From: Parietaria judaica
Taxonomy: Eukaryota; Streptophyta; Magnoliopsida; Rosales; Urticaceae
NCBI GenBank assembly: GCA_954871525.1
Contig: OX940871.1
Coordinates: forward strand, 20,769,086-20,833,085
Direction: 5' to 3'
Length of the DNA stretch: 64,000 nucleotides
Below, one piece after another: positions 45,973 to 58,093 of the stretch (the first letter of the stretch is position 1; every line of letters starts with the position of its first letter). Under the pieces are notes generated by a model. The model saw only the letters and a list, made by a program, of their open reading frames with translations, was not told where the DNA came from and did not search any database. A program made the translations under genes and the position numbers.

Positions 45973-48646
45973 TGTTGGACATGTGTGTCCTTAAACAAGA
46001 TATTTTATCCATTTGTAAAATATTATGACAAGTCGTTGAATAAAGATGATGCTTATTATGATAATCTTATTATAGTTTCTGGTAGAGTAAAATAGAATGT
46101 TTGATTCCTTAGTTCATGAAGGATGCAATTATGTTATTATTATCACAACAGAGTCAATGTGAGGAAGAATTAATAATCATAATAAATGAACTTATAAAAT
46201 GTCCGTGACCTGATCAACTGGGTGGGAGCCCATTAATCGTATAAGGTAATTAATGTGACTAAGTGATAATCCTATTCTGGATTTTGTGTGTGTCACACTC
46301 ACTAGAAGTGCATTAAGTATGAAGTGTCTTCATACTGGACTGGACCTGACTTAAACTCCGGAAGTTATCATATAAGACCGTCACTGATAACTTGGAGTTG
46401 AGTCACTAGTAGATGATCAAATAGATATTCGATCTAAGTCCTGAGTGGTCTTGAGTCCAAGCTGTTGACTTGATTGGGAACATGAAAGTCAGCAGTAAGG
46501 GTAGCTTGGTCATAGACATGGGCATCACACAGCTCTCTTTAGAGTGATGATGATTCCCTTGATTGTCGGTGGTGAGAAGTGAGAGATACCCATGCGCAAC
46601 TTATGAATCGAAACCATAAGTGGGTTACTCATGATATTACTGACAGAATCAAGGATGAAAATACAATGAGGGGCATAACGGTAAAAACCGCCTGCTCATT
46701 TATGAATCATCAAGTGAAAGATCAATAACCCGAATTTGATTGTATCAATGGACACCCTGCTATTATAAAGGGAATAATATATACCGTATCACTAAAGAGT
46801 GCATCCTCGGGTCTATAGTGGAATCACTTCGAGCTTTGACGAACAACTAGCAGTTCGTTGGAGCTTAAGTGATACGGGCCCATGGTCCCCAGGATAGCTC
46901 CGTAACGGATGATACGTACGTGATTAAAATACATTCTGGATAATGTTTAATCATTTGGCTTGACTTATAAAACTGAAAGGTCTGTGTCAGACATCAGATA
47001 GTTTTATCGTTGGCGTGGCAAAAGTATCATATTTTGGTACACGAAATTAACTGACAAAAAGAAAGTTAGAATTTAGATTTTATATCAGCACCATGTTGTT
47101 GGAAATTAAATTCTAAGCAGCTTTGCTTTTTGAACCAAGTCATTTCGACTTACGGTTAGTGATTTATGGATTTTCTAAGTTTGTGATCGGTTCGATAAAC
47201 TTTGAAATTAAATCACATGTCACGAATTTAAATGATGGTGTGGCACCATGACATTTTTATGTGTGATATTGAGATCAGGATTTATTAATATAATTTAATT
47301 ATTTGGATTTAATTATTAATATCTTATTAATAATTAATTAATAATTAATAGATTTATATTAATAAATGAAAATATATATTTATATATATTAATATGTGTA
47401 AATTCGAATTAGGGTTTGTTATATGAAACCCTAGTTAAATTCGAATGGTATGATTTGGTATTTCTATATTTGCGGCATAAGTACCAAATGTTTTGGTATT
47501 TTGGCAAATCCCTACAATCAATATTATCCATTGGATCGGTTATGATTTAGTATCAACCGTTGGATTATGATATTGATAAATTCGAAATTAATAACTTGGT
47601 GACCAAGTTCTATTTTTCGAATTTGATTAGTTAATTGTATCCGTTGGATCGGTCTAAGATTTAATCTTTACCGTCGGATTGAAAATTGATTAATTATATA
47701 TATATATATATATTCGAATTATGGTTTAAGGATAAATTCACTAAATGTTTTTAATAAATCTTTTTTATCCTAAACTAATTTGATCCATTAGATCGGTTTT
47801 AAGAATCATCTCAACCGTTGGATCTAGATAATAATAATTCGAATTATATATATATATATATTGTAATTCGAATTTTATAATGATAAGAAGATAAGATTGG
47901 ATTTTTGATTTATCTAAATCTTTCTTATTTAATTAAATCCCTAATTAATTATATCCATTGGATTTAGATGAGATTAAATCTGGACCATTGGATTAAGATA
48001 ATTAATTATATTTAATTAATGGAATTCGAATTTAGGGAGGGAATATCTCCAATTCGGTTATAGTTTTGAGCCTATAAATAGGAGGCTCATTCTACACATT
48101 TTTCACACCTTTCCCCAGAGAAAAATTCGAACTCTCCCTCTTCCTCAGGGTCTGCGAATTTTCTCTCTGATCTCTTTCTTCTGGTTCGGCTTAGGAGACT
48201 ATTTCTCCGGAAGCTTAAAAAGAACCATCAGTTAAAGTTTTGCGACGGTGTCCTGCCGGCGAAGCCCACGCTTCGGTACGAGGATTCCAGGAGAATATCC
48301 CGGAAGATCACGGGAGATTCCCTCAGCACTGGCGGAGCCCTGCCCGATTCAGAGCGAGCAGCCGGAAATCTTTAAACGAGGTACGGCCTTATGCATTGGG
48401 TTAATAAATGCAAACATTTACTGCTTTCTATGTATTTCCTATTATGACTAGTTTATTAATAATGAGTTATGAATATTAAATTGCATAATATTTATCAGAT
48501 CTTGGGATATGGTTATTATCCGATATTCGCACCGTTATACGGATAACAAGTTTTTCCGCTTTAAAATAATTTTTTAAATGTTACCCGGACGGTTCGGAGA
48601 TATAAATCGAGATAATTATACGGAATCCGAGACGTGATTTCCAGCA
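45973..48646 (+). mobile_element. solo LTR, about 2.7 kb, inserted in a BRCT exon
   Basis: It starts TGTTGGACATG and ends TTTCCAGCA. It is flanked by ATAAC at 45968-45972 and 48647-48651, which is a codon-interrupting duplication within the BRCT exon. It is homologous over its whole length to 50427-53182. A TATA box (CCTATAAATAGG) lies near 48071, giving the plus orientation. No internal retrotransposon domain is present. Confidence 0.92.
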
Positions 48647-48870
48647 ATAACCGCCGGCGGAGGGACGGTTCTGCCAAACCTACATCATCTACAGTGTCGA
48701 GCAACCCAACCAATGCGAACGCGCCAAGTGGCAGCGAATCTTGGATCGCAGGCGAGTCGATGCAGAGGCTATGTCAAGCTCCTCCGGAGCCAAAGTGGTT
48801 AACAATTCGTGGGTTTTGAACTCCATCGCCGCTTGCAAGCTACAATGTCTTGTGCTTCTTAAATTCTTAA

Positions 48871-49400
48871 TAATATACATGTTGTTGGAAACCTCGTCGA
48901 AGTTGAATATATAAGAGTGGTGAATGTTATTGTATTTCTCAGATTTGAATGAGTAGAAAATTGAAGCTTTTGCTTTGAATTCCCGAGTTTCATACTCGTT
49001 GAGACGCGTTCTTGTGTTCTTCCATAGTCCGCTCTACATCACTTCCGCAAGAAACCTTTTTTTTTTTAAATGAAAAAAAAAAATTATCTTACTTTTCCAG
49101 GGGTGTTCATATATAGGTGAAAACAAATACATTGTATTTTGGTATTTTCATAAAGGAAAATCCAAAACCCTATTTAGAATGCAATAGCCGCATTCAGTGA
49201 TTTCGGTAGTCGAAATTCTGTTTTTGGTACCTAATACACATAAAAGTTTGAACAGTAGCTTGTGGAGATTATGAAATATGCATAAAGAGAAAAAAGTAAC
49301 AAAACTTGAAAGAAAGAAAAAAGGCAATATCTTGAACTTTTTTTCTTTCATTATCTAAGGCTTTCAAGTCAAGATTTGGGAACATAAGTTAATGGTAAAA
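48871..49400. other. stretch downstream of the BRCT pseudogene
   Basis: This is AT-rich sequence with oligo-A runs at 49060-49083. It is probably the former 3' region of the BRCT gene. I recognise nothing else here. Confidence 0.4.
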
Positions 49401-52400
49401 ACGGGATTGATTTTTATAAGTAAATTAATTAAATGGAAATTATCTCAATAATTTTCGTTAATTAATTAATTAATTCAATTAGTCTTTTAATTAAGATTAC
49501 GAATTAATTAAATCAATTTCGAAACCCAAAACTCCCTCCGGAGGCCCGTTTTCAAAAAACAAAGTGTCCCGGTTTTCGTAAAAATATGAAAACACCCAAA
49601 AACGACATAAAGTTTGTAAAAAACGGACACGGGACGGGCCCGGGAGAAAAAAAAGAGGTCGGAGGCACCCGGTGGGACCCGCGAAGCCAGCAGCCCCCAG
49701 GATCACGCCACGTGGCGAGCCCAGAGGCTACCTCATCCCGCGGGGCCCACCTGCAAGTGGCAGCCCACTTGCGGGCTCCCTCCCCTCGCCTACTTGCGTG
49801 GGGCGGGCCATTATCGGCCACGCGTAGGGCCGTGGGCCCTCGGTCACGCCCACTTGCAAGGGGCTGGCCCTCGGTGGCCACGCGTAGGGCGGGGATGACC
49901 CCTGCCCTTTGATGCCGCGCGCAAGTGGCCCACATGAGGGAAATGTGGGCCGTTCGATCCCGCCCGGACGGCCGGGATCGCTCCATCTTTCCGGGGACCT
50001 GAAAATAAATAAATAATTACCCGGGGACCCCTGGGACAATATTTTATTACACGTGGCCCCCCGGACCCTACTATAAATAGAAGCTCAGTTCAGTTAAACG
50101 GTAACTCATTTGAACTCACTCGAATATTCTCGAGTTCTCTCTCTCTCTCTACCCCCGATATACTCGCCTCCCCTCAAATACCGTTCTAATGTTGAGCGTC
50201 GGAGGTGAATCAGGGGGTACCCCCCCCCCCCCCCTCTGTTTCCCTTGACCTCGGGTGTTCCCTTTTTTTAGGTCCTAAAAAGTGAGAGATTTACGAAAAG
50301 CGGAAGCCCTGGTGAAATTCCCGCTTGGTCCTTGGTCCGCCTGATAGGCCCAGTTCTACGCGGTGTCCAGTCTATCTCCCCAGTCCATTGCGCGGCTGAG
50401 GATATAGCCTGGGGACACGAGCCTGTTGTTGGACATGTGTGTCCTTAAACAAGATATTTAACCATTTGTAAAAGATTATGACAAGTCGTTGAATAAAGAT
50501 GGTACTTATTATATTAATCTTATTATAGTTTCTGTAGAGTAAAATAGAATGTTTGATTCCTTAGTTCATAAAGGATGCAATTATGTTATTATTATCACAA
50601 AGGAGTCATGTGAGGGAGAATTAATAAACATAATAAATGAACTTAAAATGTCCGTGACCTGATTAATTGGGTGGGAGCCCATTAATCGGTAAGGTCATTA
50701 ATGTGACTGAAGTGACAATCCTATTCTGGATTTTGTGTGTGTCTACACTCACTAGAAGTGCATTAAGTATGAAGCGTCTTCATACTGGACTGGACCTGAC
50801 TTAAACTCAAGAAAGTTGTCATATAAGACCGTCACTGACAACTTGTAGTTGAGTCGCAAAATGATGATCAAATGGATATTAGTTCTAAGTCCTGAGTGGT
50901 CATGAGTCCAAGCTACTGGCTTGATTGTTCTTTGATTTAACCGTTAAAGAACACAAGACATTACCGCTGTTCCCAACACTATTATTTTGGGAACATGATA
51001 GTCAGTAGTAAAGGATTGCTTGATCATAGATATGGGCATCACATAGCTCTCTTCAGAGTCATGATGATTCCCTTGATTGTCAGTGGTGAGAAGTGAGAGG
51101 TACCCGTGCGCAACTTATGAATCGAAACCATAAGTGGGTTGCTCATAATATTACTGGCTGAGTCAAGGATGAAAATGCATTGAGGGGCAATACGGTATAA
51201 ACCGCCTGCTCATGTGTGAGTCATCAAGTGAAAGGACAATAATCGGTATTTGATTGAATCTAATGGACACCCTGCTGTATATAAGGGAATAATATATACC
51301 GTATCACTAAAGAGTGCAGCCTCGGGTCTATAGTGGAATCACTTCGAGGTTTGACGAACAACTAGCAGTTCGTTGGAGCTTAAGTGATACGGGTCCATGG
51401 TCCCCAGGATAGCTCCGTAACGGATGATACATACGTGATTAAAATGCATTCTGGATAATGTTTAATCATTTGGCTCGACTTATAAAACTGACAAGTCTGT
51501 GACAGACGTCAGATAGTTTTATCGATAGCGTGGCAAAAGTATCATATTTTGGTACACGAAAGTAACTGATAAAAAGAAAGTTAGAATTTAGATTATAGAA
51601 CAGCACTATATTGTTCTAAATTAAATTCTAAGCAACTTTGCTTTTTGAACCAAGTCATTCTGACTTACGGTTAGTGATTTATGGATTTTCCAAGTTTATG
51701 ACTCGGTTCGATAAACTTTGAAATCAAATCACATGTCACGAATTTAAATGATGGTGTTGCACCATGACATTTAATGTGCGATAAAGAGATCAGGATTTAT
51801 TAATATAATTTGATTATTTGGATTTAATTATTAATATCTTATTAATAATTAATTAATAATTAAAGGATTTATATTAATAAATAAATAATATATATTCATG
51901 TATTATTTAATGTGTAATTCGAATTAGGGTTAGAGTATAACAAACCCTAGATAAATTCGAATAACCAATCTTGAGAGATTTTATTTTTGCGGCATAAATA
52001 CCTGAAGTCTGGTATAATGGCAAAAACCCTGAAATCAATTTAATCCATTGGATCGGTCATGATTGAGTATCAACCGTTGGATTGAGATAATTGATTCAAA
52101 CCCTAATGTAATTCGAAATTGAAACTTGGTGACCAAGTTTAGGTATTTCGAATTAGCTTAATTAATTCTGTCCGTTGGATCGGTTTTGAGATCTTATCTT
52201 TAAACCGTCGGATTAGAAATTAATTAACATTATATATATGATATTAAAATTCGAATAAATATAAGGATAAAAGTTCGAATTAGGGTTTTGTAAAACCCTA
52301 GGGTATTTGACTTTATCCCTTATTGATTTGATCCATTGGATTGGTTAAAGATTTAATTTTAACCATTGGATCTAGATAATCAATAACAAATTCGAATTTC

Positions 52401-53700
52401 AATATATATATATATAATAAAATTCAAAAAATATATGATATGATCTTATCTTATATTATTCAATTAATTAAATCCCTGATTAATTATATCCATTGGATCT
52501 AGATGAGATTGAATCTGGATCATTGGATTGAAATAATTATTTATATTTAATTAAAAGAATTCGAATAAAGGGATGGAATATCTCCAAATCTGTTACAGCT
52601 TGAGCCTATAAAAGGGAAGCTCATTCTACACATTCAACACACCTTTCCCCAGAGTAAAAACTCGAGCTCTCCCTCTCTCTCTAGGGTCTGCGAGTTTTTG
52701 CTTCTGATCTCTTTTTCTGGTTCTGCTTAGGAGATATTTTTCTCCGGTAGCTTTAAAAGAACCTTCAGTTAAATTTTGCGACGGAGTCCTGCCAGCGAAG
52801 CCCACGCTTCGGTAGCAAGGAATCCAGGAGTCTATCCCGGAAGATCACGGGAGTTTCCCTCAGCACCGGCGGAGCCCTGCCCAATTTCAGAACGCGCAGC
52901 CGGAATCGTCAACTGAGGTACGGCCTTATGCATTGGGTAAATAAATGCGACCATTTACTGATTTCTATTTATTTCCTATTTCGACTAGATTATTAATAAT
53001 GAATATGAAAATATTAAATTCGAAATATTTATCAGATCTCGTTTTGATTGTTACCCGATATCCGTGTCGTCGGTCTGATAACAGGATTTCCGCTTTAAAA
53101 TGAATTTTTAAATGTTACCGGGACGGCCCGGAAGCTATTATCGTGGTAAGGAAGTCGACTTGATACCATCGATTTCCCAACACCTGTGCCCACAATTCAG
53201 GACGAGGGGCCCGACCTGGGGGAATTTCCACTAAGATCCGGACGGCCGAAGGATCGTTCTGGGAAGAATTCCCTGGAGAAAATCCTAGGGAAGGTCCATG
53301 ACCCCGCCTGCCCTTGTTCTAAAGATCTGCGCGGCCTTGGTTCTGTCTCTTAGCTCCCGGATCTGAATAGGATACTGGGACTCCGAGGACGGTTCCTGCC
53401 CGGACTAGAACAAGCCATTTCAGGACGAGAGTCTAACCTCCCAGGATTCACTCCCTGGTCAAAAACACTCCCCCGTTCGCTGGTACCTACGATCTGAGCG
53501 GTTCCCGAACCTGTAACCCCGGCCTCTGGCCCTGAGGTAACAGGTAGTGTGTAAACCCGGGTCGCTTAGGACCCCGAACGGCAAAGAGACTTTTGACCAG
53601 GCTAGTGCCAGGTATACCTACTCAGGGCCCCCAAATCGGTCAATTAAAACCTCACCCTGAAGTCAAAGCGGCGACCACCCCGAAGTCAACGAGGGTCAGA
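49400..53700 (+). mobile_element. older GC-rich LTR (Ty3/gypsy-like), interrupted by a solo LTR
   Basis: The flanks of the nested solo LTR form one GC-rich unit, about 49500-50426 joined to 53188-53700. A TATA box (CTATAAATAG, 50071-50080) is followed by a CT-rich leader and GAGCGTCGGAGGTGAATCAG, then a run of 15 C (50220-50234). A TATA box followed by GCGTCGGAG and a C-run is familiar from LTRs of plant gypsy elements of the Tat type. No coding domain and no confident ends or target duplication were found, so the limits are approximate. It may be a solo LTR or a fragment. Confidence 0.55.
50427..53182 (+). mobile_element. solo LTR, second member of the 2.7-kb LTR family
   Basis: It starts TGTTGGACATGTG and ends TTTCCCAACA, with the 5-bp duplication CCTGT at 50422-50426 and 53183-53187. 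It is 2756 bp and collinear with 45973-48646, diverged by substitutions and indels, including a segment at about 50930-51000 absent from the other copy. A TATA box (CCTATAAAAGG) lies near 52606. Because each copy has its own target duplication, they are two independent insertions and not the two LTRs of one element. Confidence 0.93.
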
Positions 53701-54090
53701 GGGAACAATCATTGACAATAAAAGCCATCATTCCCACAACTGGGCCATCCAAGGCCCGTCCAAAAGTCAACAGAAGCCTGCCACGTCACCAACGACATCG
53801 GGCCAAGCCCAAAATACACAACTTGGGCCTCAACAGTGTTTGATCCAAAAAACGACATCAACAATAAGGTTTTTTTTTTAGTGCAATTGTACAAGGTATA
53901 AGCTAGGGTGGTTTATTTGTAGACATGAACAAGTCAAATTGCCTATGAAAAAACGACTTGCTAAAATCTACTACTGCCCTGCACTTTTTTGTCTTTATCA
54001 AGAACAAAGTGCCACTTTTGCCCTTGATCTATACAACAAAATTTATATAAATAATTATAAATTATTAGAGCATGGCTTCATGCAATAACC
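53701..54090. other. intergenic stretch before the coiled-coil pseudogene
   Basis: This is a transition from the GC-rich LTR to AT-rich sequence. The part next to 54090 is presumably the 3' end of the minus-strand pseudogene. No other feature is visible. Confidence 0.4.
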
Positions 54091-54907
54091 CTAGGCTTTG
54101 CTGAGTTTACTCTCGCTTTTGGCCTTGACGACAACCTCGTTTCTCTTCTGCTTAGGCTTCCAAACCTTCACTTTCAAGCCCTCCAGCAGGCTCTCCAGCG
54201 CCGAGATCTCGTCTTTCACTTTCACGTCGGCTTGCCGGGAGAGCATCTCCTTCAAGCCCTGGACTCTCTCGAGCCCTCTCTGGACGTCCGCGTTCGCATC
54301 GTCAATAACTGCGTTCGTCTTCGCGTTTGAGTCCTTGAGCTTTCTCTTCAGAGGGCGATACCTGTCGAGCGAAGGAGGTGCTCGGAGAGCGCCTTGTTCC
54401 TCTCAATGAGAGCGAGTTCCCGTTCCCGGTCTCCCTCTTCTCCCTGTGCTGGCTCGAGCAAAGCATCACCTTCTCGACCAGCATCTCGTTCGCGGCCCTC
54501 TTCTCCCTGGGAGCGTTGCCCTTCACGTCCGTGTAGCACCGCCGGAGCTCGGCCTTCCGCCTGAGCGACGACTGGGATTTCTGGATCCGGGTTTTCAGCT
54601 CCTCAATGATCGTCATCATCCCCGCCACTCACTGCGGCTTGCGCTCGTCGACGGCGTCTTTTACGCACGCCTCGTTGTGGTACTCCTGAACAAGCTTCAG
54701 AAGCAACTTCACGCACGTCGACATATCCCTATTACATATATACACATACATTAACATTTGTATATATATAACTATCAACCGAATCAAACGATCACATGAA
54801 AGCCATGAATTATTACCTTCGAAGCCATGATCTTCTGGTCGTTCTTCAGGCTGGCAATTCTCAGAAGCTGATAACTCAGGAGATGAATAAACTCGGACCC
54901 CACTCAT
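54091..54907 (-). pseudogene. decayed coiled-coil protein gene, family not recognised
   Basis: Read from ATG at 54907, exon 1 gives MSGVRVYSSPELSASEN... up to a GT donor after HGFEG. The second exon (from about 54727) gives CVKLLLKLVQEYHNEACVKD, then IIEELKTRIQKSQSSLRRKA, LALIERNKALSEHLLRS and RPLKRKLKDSNAKTNAVIDD, ending at TAG (54093-54091). The sequence is rich in Glu, Lys, Arg and Leu with heptad-like spacing. It is broken by TGA at 54632-54630, a frame change near 54465 and another near 54362. A CT/GA-rich tract at 55025-55110 may be its old leader. I cannot name the family. Sequence errors could account for some of the breaks. Confidence 0.6.
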
Positions 54908-55808
54908 GTTTTTTTTTTTTTCTTCAGAAAATTTAAGAAACCCAAAAATGGTGGATGATTATTAAAGATGGAATTTTTATTAAATTTTCTGGAAAAAAAG
55001 ATAAATAATAATACGATATGAGTTAGAGAGAGATCCAAAAAAGAGAGAGTGATGCTCTCTCTATTCTCCAATTCTCAATCTCTCTCTGTCTGTCTGATGA
55101 CTCTCCTTCTCTTGTCCCTAATTATTGGAGATTAATAAATATTAAATAAAAAATAATAATTCTTTTACGATGAATGTTAAGATTAAGTCCTTATCATAGT
55201 TTTATAATATTTTAACATTTTTGCAATAATAAAAAAACATTTAATTTATCGTCAAACTCGAATAGCTATATATCACCAAGACTAAAAAAAAAAGAGGATA
55301 ATTTGTGATATTTCTAGGACAGAGAAGGCAAATATACACTAATTATAAAAAATAAGCCAATTTTTTAATTTTTATAAGTGAAAGGTTGATAGTGCCAATT
55401 TATTAATTTTAATATGATTTTTGGTATTAGATTTCATTCGCGATTTTTGCGTGGGTTGATTTACAAACTTTCATTTTGATTACTTTTAATGCACAAATTA
55501 TTATATATTTAATCCAACCCCTTTATAATCTGAGCATTGTCGGAATTATATTAAGGTTTTGACTTGAAAGCTTTGTTATTAAAAAGCAATAGAATATGAT
55601 ATTGAAAACGACACACTTGTGAATTAAACGACAGATAAAACTGAAACGAACAATAAAAGGTTCAAAGTCAAACAAACAAGACCGACAGGCAACAACAAAG
55701 CTACACTTTTCCCGTCAGAAAATCCCAAATTTATCATCTTCCTCAACAACACCACCCAAATCTCCAAACCCTAGAAATTCTCCGTTCAAATTCCTCTCCC
55801 GGCCAGTG
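54908..55808. other. intergenic space between divergent genes
   Basis: It separates the minus-strand coiled-coil pseudogene from the plus-strand F-box gene. It contains a GA/CT-rich tract at 55025-55110 and is otherwise AT-rich. It presumably holds the F-box promoter near 55600-55700, though no clear TATA box was identified. Confidence 0.5.
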
Positions 55809-57080
55809 ATGGCGGAGGAGCAGCGCAATTGGCTGGAGCTGCCGCGAGAGGTGACGGCGTCGATCATGTCTCGGCTTGTGGCCGTCGAAATCCTCACGAG
55901 TGTTCAGGTTGTGTGCAAGGCTTGGCTGGAGGTCGCGCACGATCCTCTGGTTTGGCGCAGAATCGACATGTCCAAGCTCCGCTGTCTCGGTCTGCAGATG
56001 GATTTAGAAAAGATGTGTCGCTGCGCAATCGATCGGAGCTCCGGTCAACTGGCTGACATCAACATCGAGTATTTCGGTAGCGACGATCTTCTCAAGTACA
56101 TCGCCGAAAGGTATGTTGATCTTCATTTTATCGATCTTTGAATTTGTGTTCTTGCTGTGAATTGTTGATTAATTTAGCTTCTATGCCATTGGATTTGTTC
56201 GCTTTAGGTTTGAATCTTGAAAGATTTTCCCCTTTTAGTGTGAACTAAGTTTCGAGGATTCTCTTATCTAAATTGTTAAACTAGGGCTGAAAAATCGGTA
56301 CTCGGTCCCAGCCCGATTCTAGCATAAAACTGGGAAATTTCATTTTAGAACCGGGACCTTATGAACTCCAAAACTTATATCGAATTTTATAATGTAATTA
56401 CTGCGTCTTGTTCGCTTTTAAACTTGTTGAACAGGGCAAGCCAGATTAAGCGGCTTCGTCTCGCTTGTTGCTCCAATAAATGCTCTGATAGAGGCTTGGT
56501 GGAAGCCGTTGAAAAGCTACCATTGCGAGAAGATCTCGAGCTTACACTCTGCCCGTTCTCGGTGGAGTCTCTCAACGCTATTGGGTGTTGCTGCCCGAAT
56601 CTGAAGTCGTTTCGGCTGAACTGCCAAGCTTGTAGAATCATTCTGGAATTTTCCGGAGACGAGGAACTGGAGTTTAACAGAGAGGCGTTTGCTATCCAGT
56701 CGAACATGCCTGGGTTGCGAAATTTGCAGGTTATCGGAAACACCATGACAAACATGGGCTTGGAAGCTATCCTCGACGGTTGTCCCGAGCTCGAGTCGCT
56801 CGACCTCCGTAAGTGCTTCAACATAAGTGTGAAAGGGGATGTCTGGAAAAGGTGTACTCAGCAAATTAAGCATTTGCGCCTTCCTGGTGACGATAGTTCT
56901 GACCTCGATTCATTTGGCACCTACGGCTATGATGACTATGATCGTGATGACGATGAAGATGATCGTTCCAGCTATGGGTATGATTATGACTTTGCTGATG
57001 ACATTTATCGTTGGAATTGGAGCCATGAATATAGTGATGGTGGCCCGTCTAACTCTCACTTAACCGATTTTTATGATTAG
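55809..57080 (+). CDS. F-box/LRR protein, SKIP19-like
   Basis: Exons are 55809-56110 and 56435-57080, joined in phase (GT-AG) to give 315 residues. An F-box at about residues 7-54 (NWLELPREVTASIMSRL ... DPLVWRRIDM) would bind SKP1. It is followed by leucine-rich repeats at about 100-260 (LRLACCSNKCSDRGL, MPGLRNLQVIGN, CPELESLDLRKC) that would select substrates. The two parts are the adaptor and recognition modules of an SCF ubiquitin ligase. The C-terminus is a Tyr/Asp-rich tail, which SKIP19-type proteins also show. The intron carries a hAT-like fragment at 56281-56366 but the splice sites are intact. The start is the first ATG of the frame. Substrates cannot be inferred. Confidence 0.9.
56281..56366 (+). 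mobile_element. hAT terminal fragment in the F-box intron
   Basis: CTAGGGCTGAAAAATCGG, then TCGGTCCCAGCCCGATTCTAGC and GAACCGGGACC. The terminus and the GGAACCGGGAC motif match the family of the element at 23018-24442. Only one end is present. Confidence 0.6.
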
Positions 57081-57269
57081 AAAAAACACAGTAGGTGTAA
57101 TTAGAGGAGGTACTTTGTTCTGTTATCCATTATGCTTCTTTATGTTTTTGTAAATGAAGGCTCTAGATATTGCTTTTATTACAACACGGTGTTAGCTTCT
57201 GTAAACCGGATTTTTTTTTAAATCTTAGTTTATGTAGCATGTTTATTTCTATTGTTTGGTTATTTCTGA

Positions 57270-57866
57270 TTTTTGTTCAGCTTCCCGGTTCTGTCCCGTA
57301 CCGGTCCGATTCTAGCTAAAAACCAGGAACTTGGACTGGGACAAAGCGGGATCTCTATGCATGTCCCGATTTCCTGTCCGGTCTCGAAGAAAACCGGATT
57401 ATCGCAAACCCGATTACCGTTCCGGTCTCGAACAAAAACCATTTGACTTTCCTACCAAACAACATCAATATGTTCTTCCTAGAGCTGTGCACGGCGGCGG
57501 CGCTACCCGTCGCGGCTTGGTCGCCGGAAATCGCCATTCTTGCCGTCGCGATGCGCCGCGGTGTTGCTGGTCCCGATCGGTCGTGGCTTGGGAGGGAGGG
57601 AGGGAGAGGGAGAGAGGAGAGGGAGAGGGAGAGAGGGAGAGAGAGACTCTTCCCATCTCTGTTGTTTTAAGTTTACTGTTGGTTTTCATTCTTACTTCAC
57701 GATATATATATAGGCTTATGGGTAGGATAAATATTATTTTTTGATCAACTCAGTTTAAAAAATAAAATAAAATAAAAATAAGGATAAATGAAAAGTGAAA
57801 ACCCCGGAAATCCGGGTCCGGGTTAAAAAAAACACCCGGGTTTTATACCCGGTTTCGGCCCTATTT
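57270..57866. mobile_element. hAT-derived debris downstream of the F-box gene
   Basis: Repeated CCGGTTCTG, CCCGTACCGGTCCG and GGTCCGGGTT motifs end at ATACCCGGTTTCGGCCCTA (about 57866), a hAT-like right terminus. The sequence at 57275-57320 resembles 56300-56345. A second GC-rich insert (about 57482-57665, starting AGAGCTGTGCACGG) with a GGGAGAGAGGA-type purine array lies inside. Boundaries are uncertain. Confidence 0.5.
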
Positions 57867-58093
57867 TGAATTGAGTGATGGACGTCCGTGCTATTTTTCT
57901 CTGTGAATTCTAGCGAATACTTTTGAATACTTTTGCTGCTATTTTCTCTATCATACAAAAAAATATTGGTTCTTGTAGCACTATTGGTTCTTGGACTTGG
58001 ACTTTAGGCTAAAAGATGATGCAATTGTAAACTATTGGTCTGTGAATTGTGAGTTTTGATGACTGCATTTTGCTTTTGAATTTGAATTCAGCG

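Larger units (their letters stand above)
43790..48870 (+). pseudogene. BRCA1/BARD1-type BRCT-repeat gene remnant
   Basis: Three exon remnants encode the tandem BRCT end of a plant BRCA1/BARD1-like DNA-repair protein. About 43800-43985 gives NVTHVIASTDENGACKRTLK, followed after a frame change by LMGILNG. 44077-44195 gives IKACLDAMNYV...DTHGI and ends at a GT donor. 45887-45972 plus 48652-48870 gives LPKLFEGFNFYLLGEFASSY, then SWVLNSIAACKL near the end. Lesions are TGA at 43866-43868 in place of an expected Trp codon, a frameshift and stop near 43960, frameshifts after 48670, and a 2.7-kb solo LTR inside the last exon. The upstream RING and PHD-like parts are not found. In the family the tandem BRCT repeats bind phosphoproteins; this copy cannot be functional. 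BRCA1 versus BARD1 cannot be settled from these pieces. Confidence 0.8.

Noticed and set aside
49552..50039. Overlapping open frames of 100-144 codons on both strands in the GC-rich block
   Set aside because: Long frames are expected in GC-rich DNA. The block is LTR-like with a TATA box, and the translations are low-complexity without known domains.
48652..50426. Interval between the two 2.7-kb LTRs as the internal region of one retrotransposon
   Set aside because: Each LTR has its own 5-bp target duplication, and the interval contains a BRCT exon end and another LTR, not gag-pol sequence.
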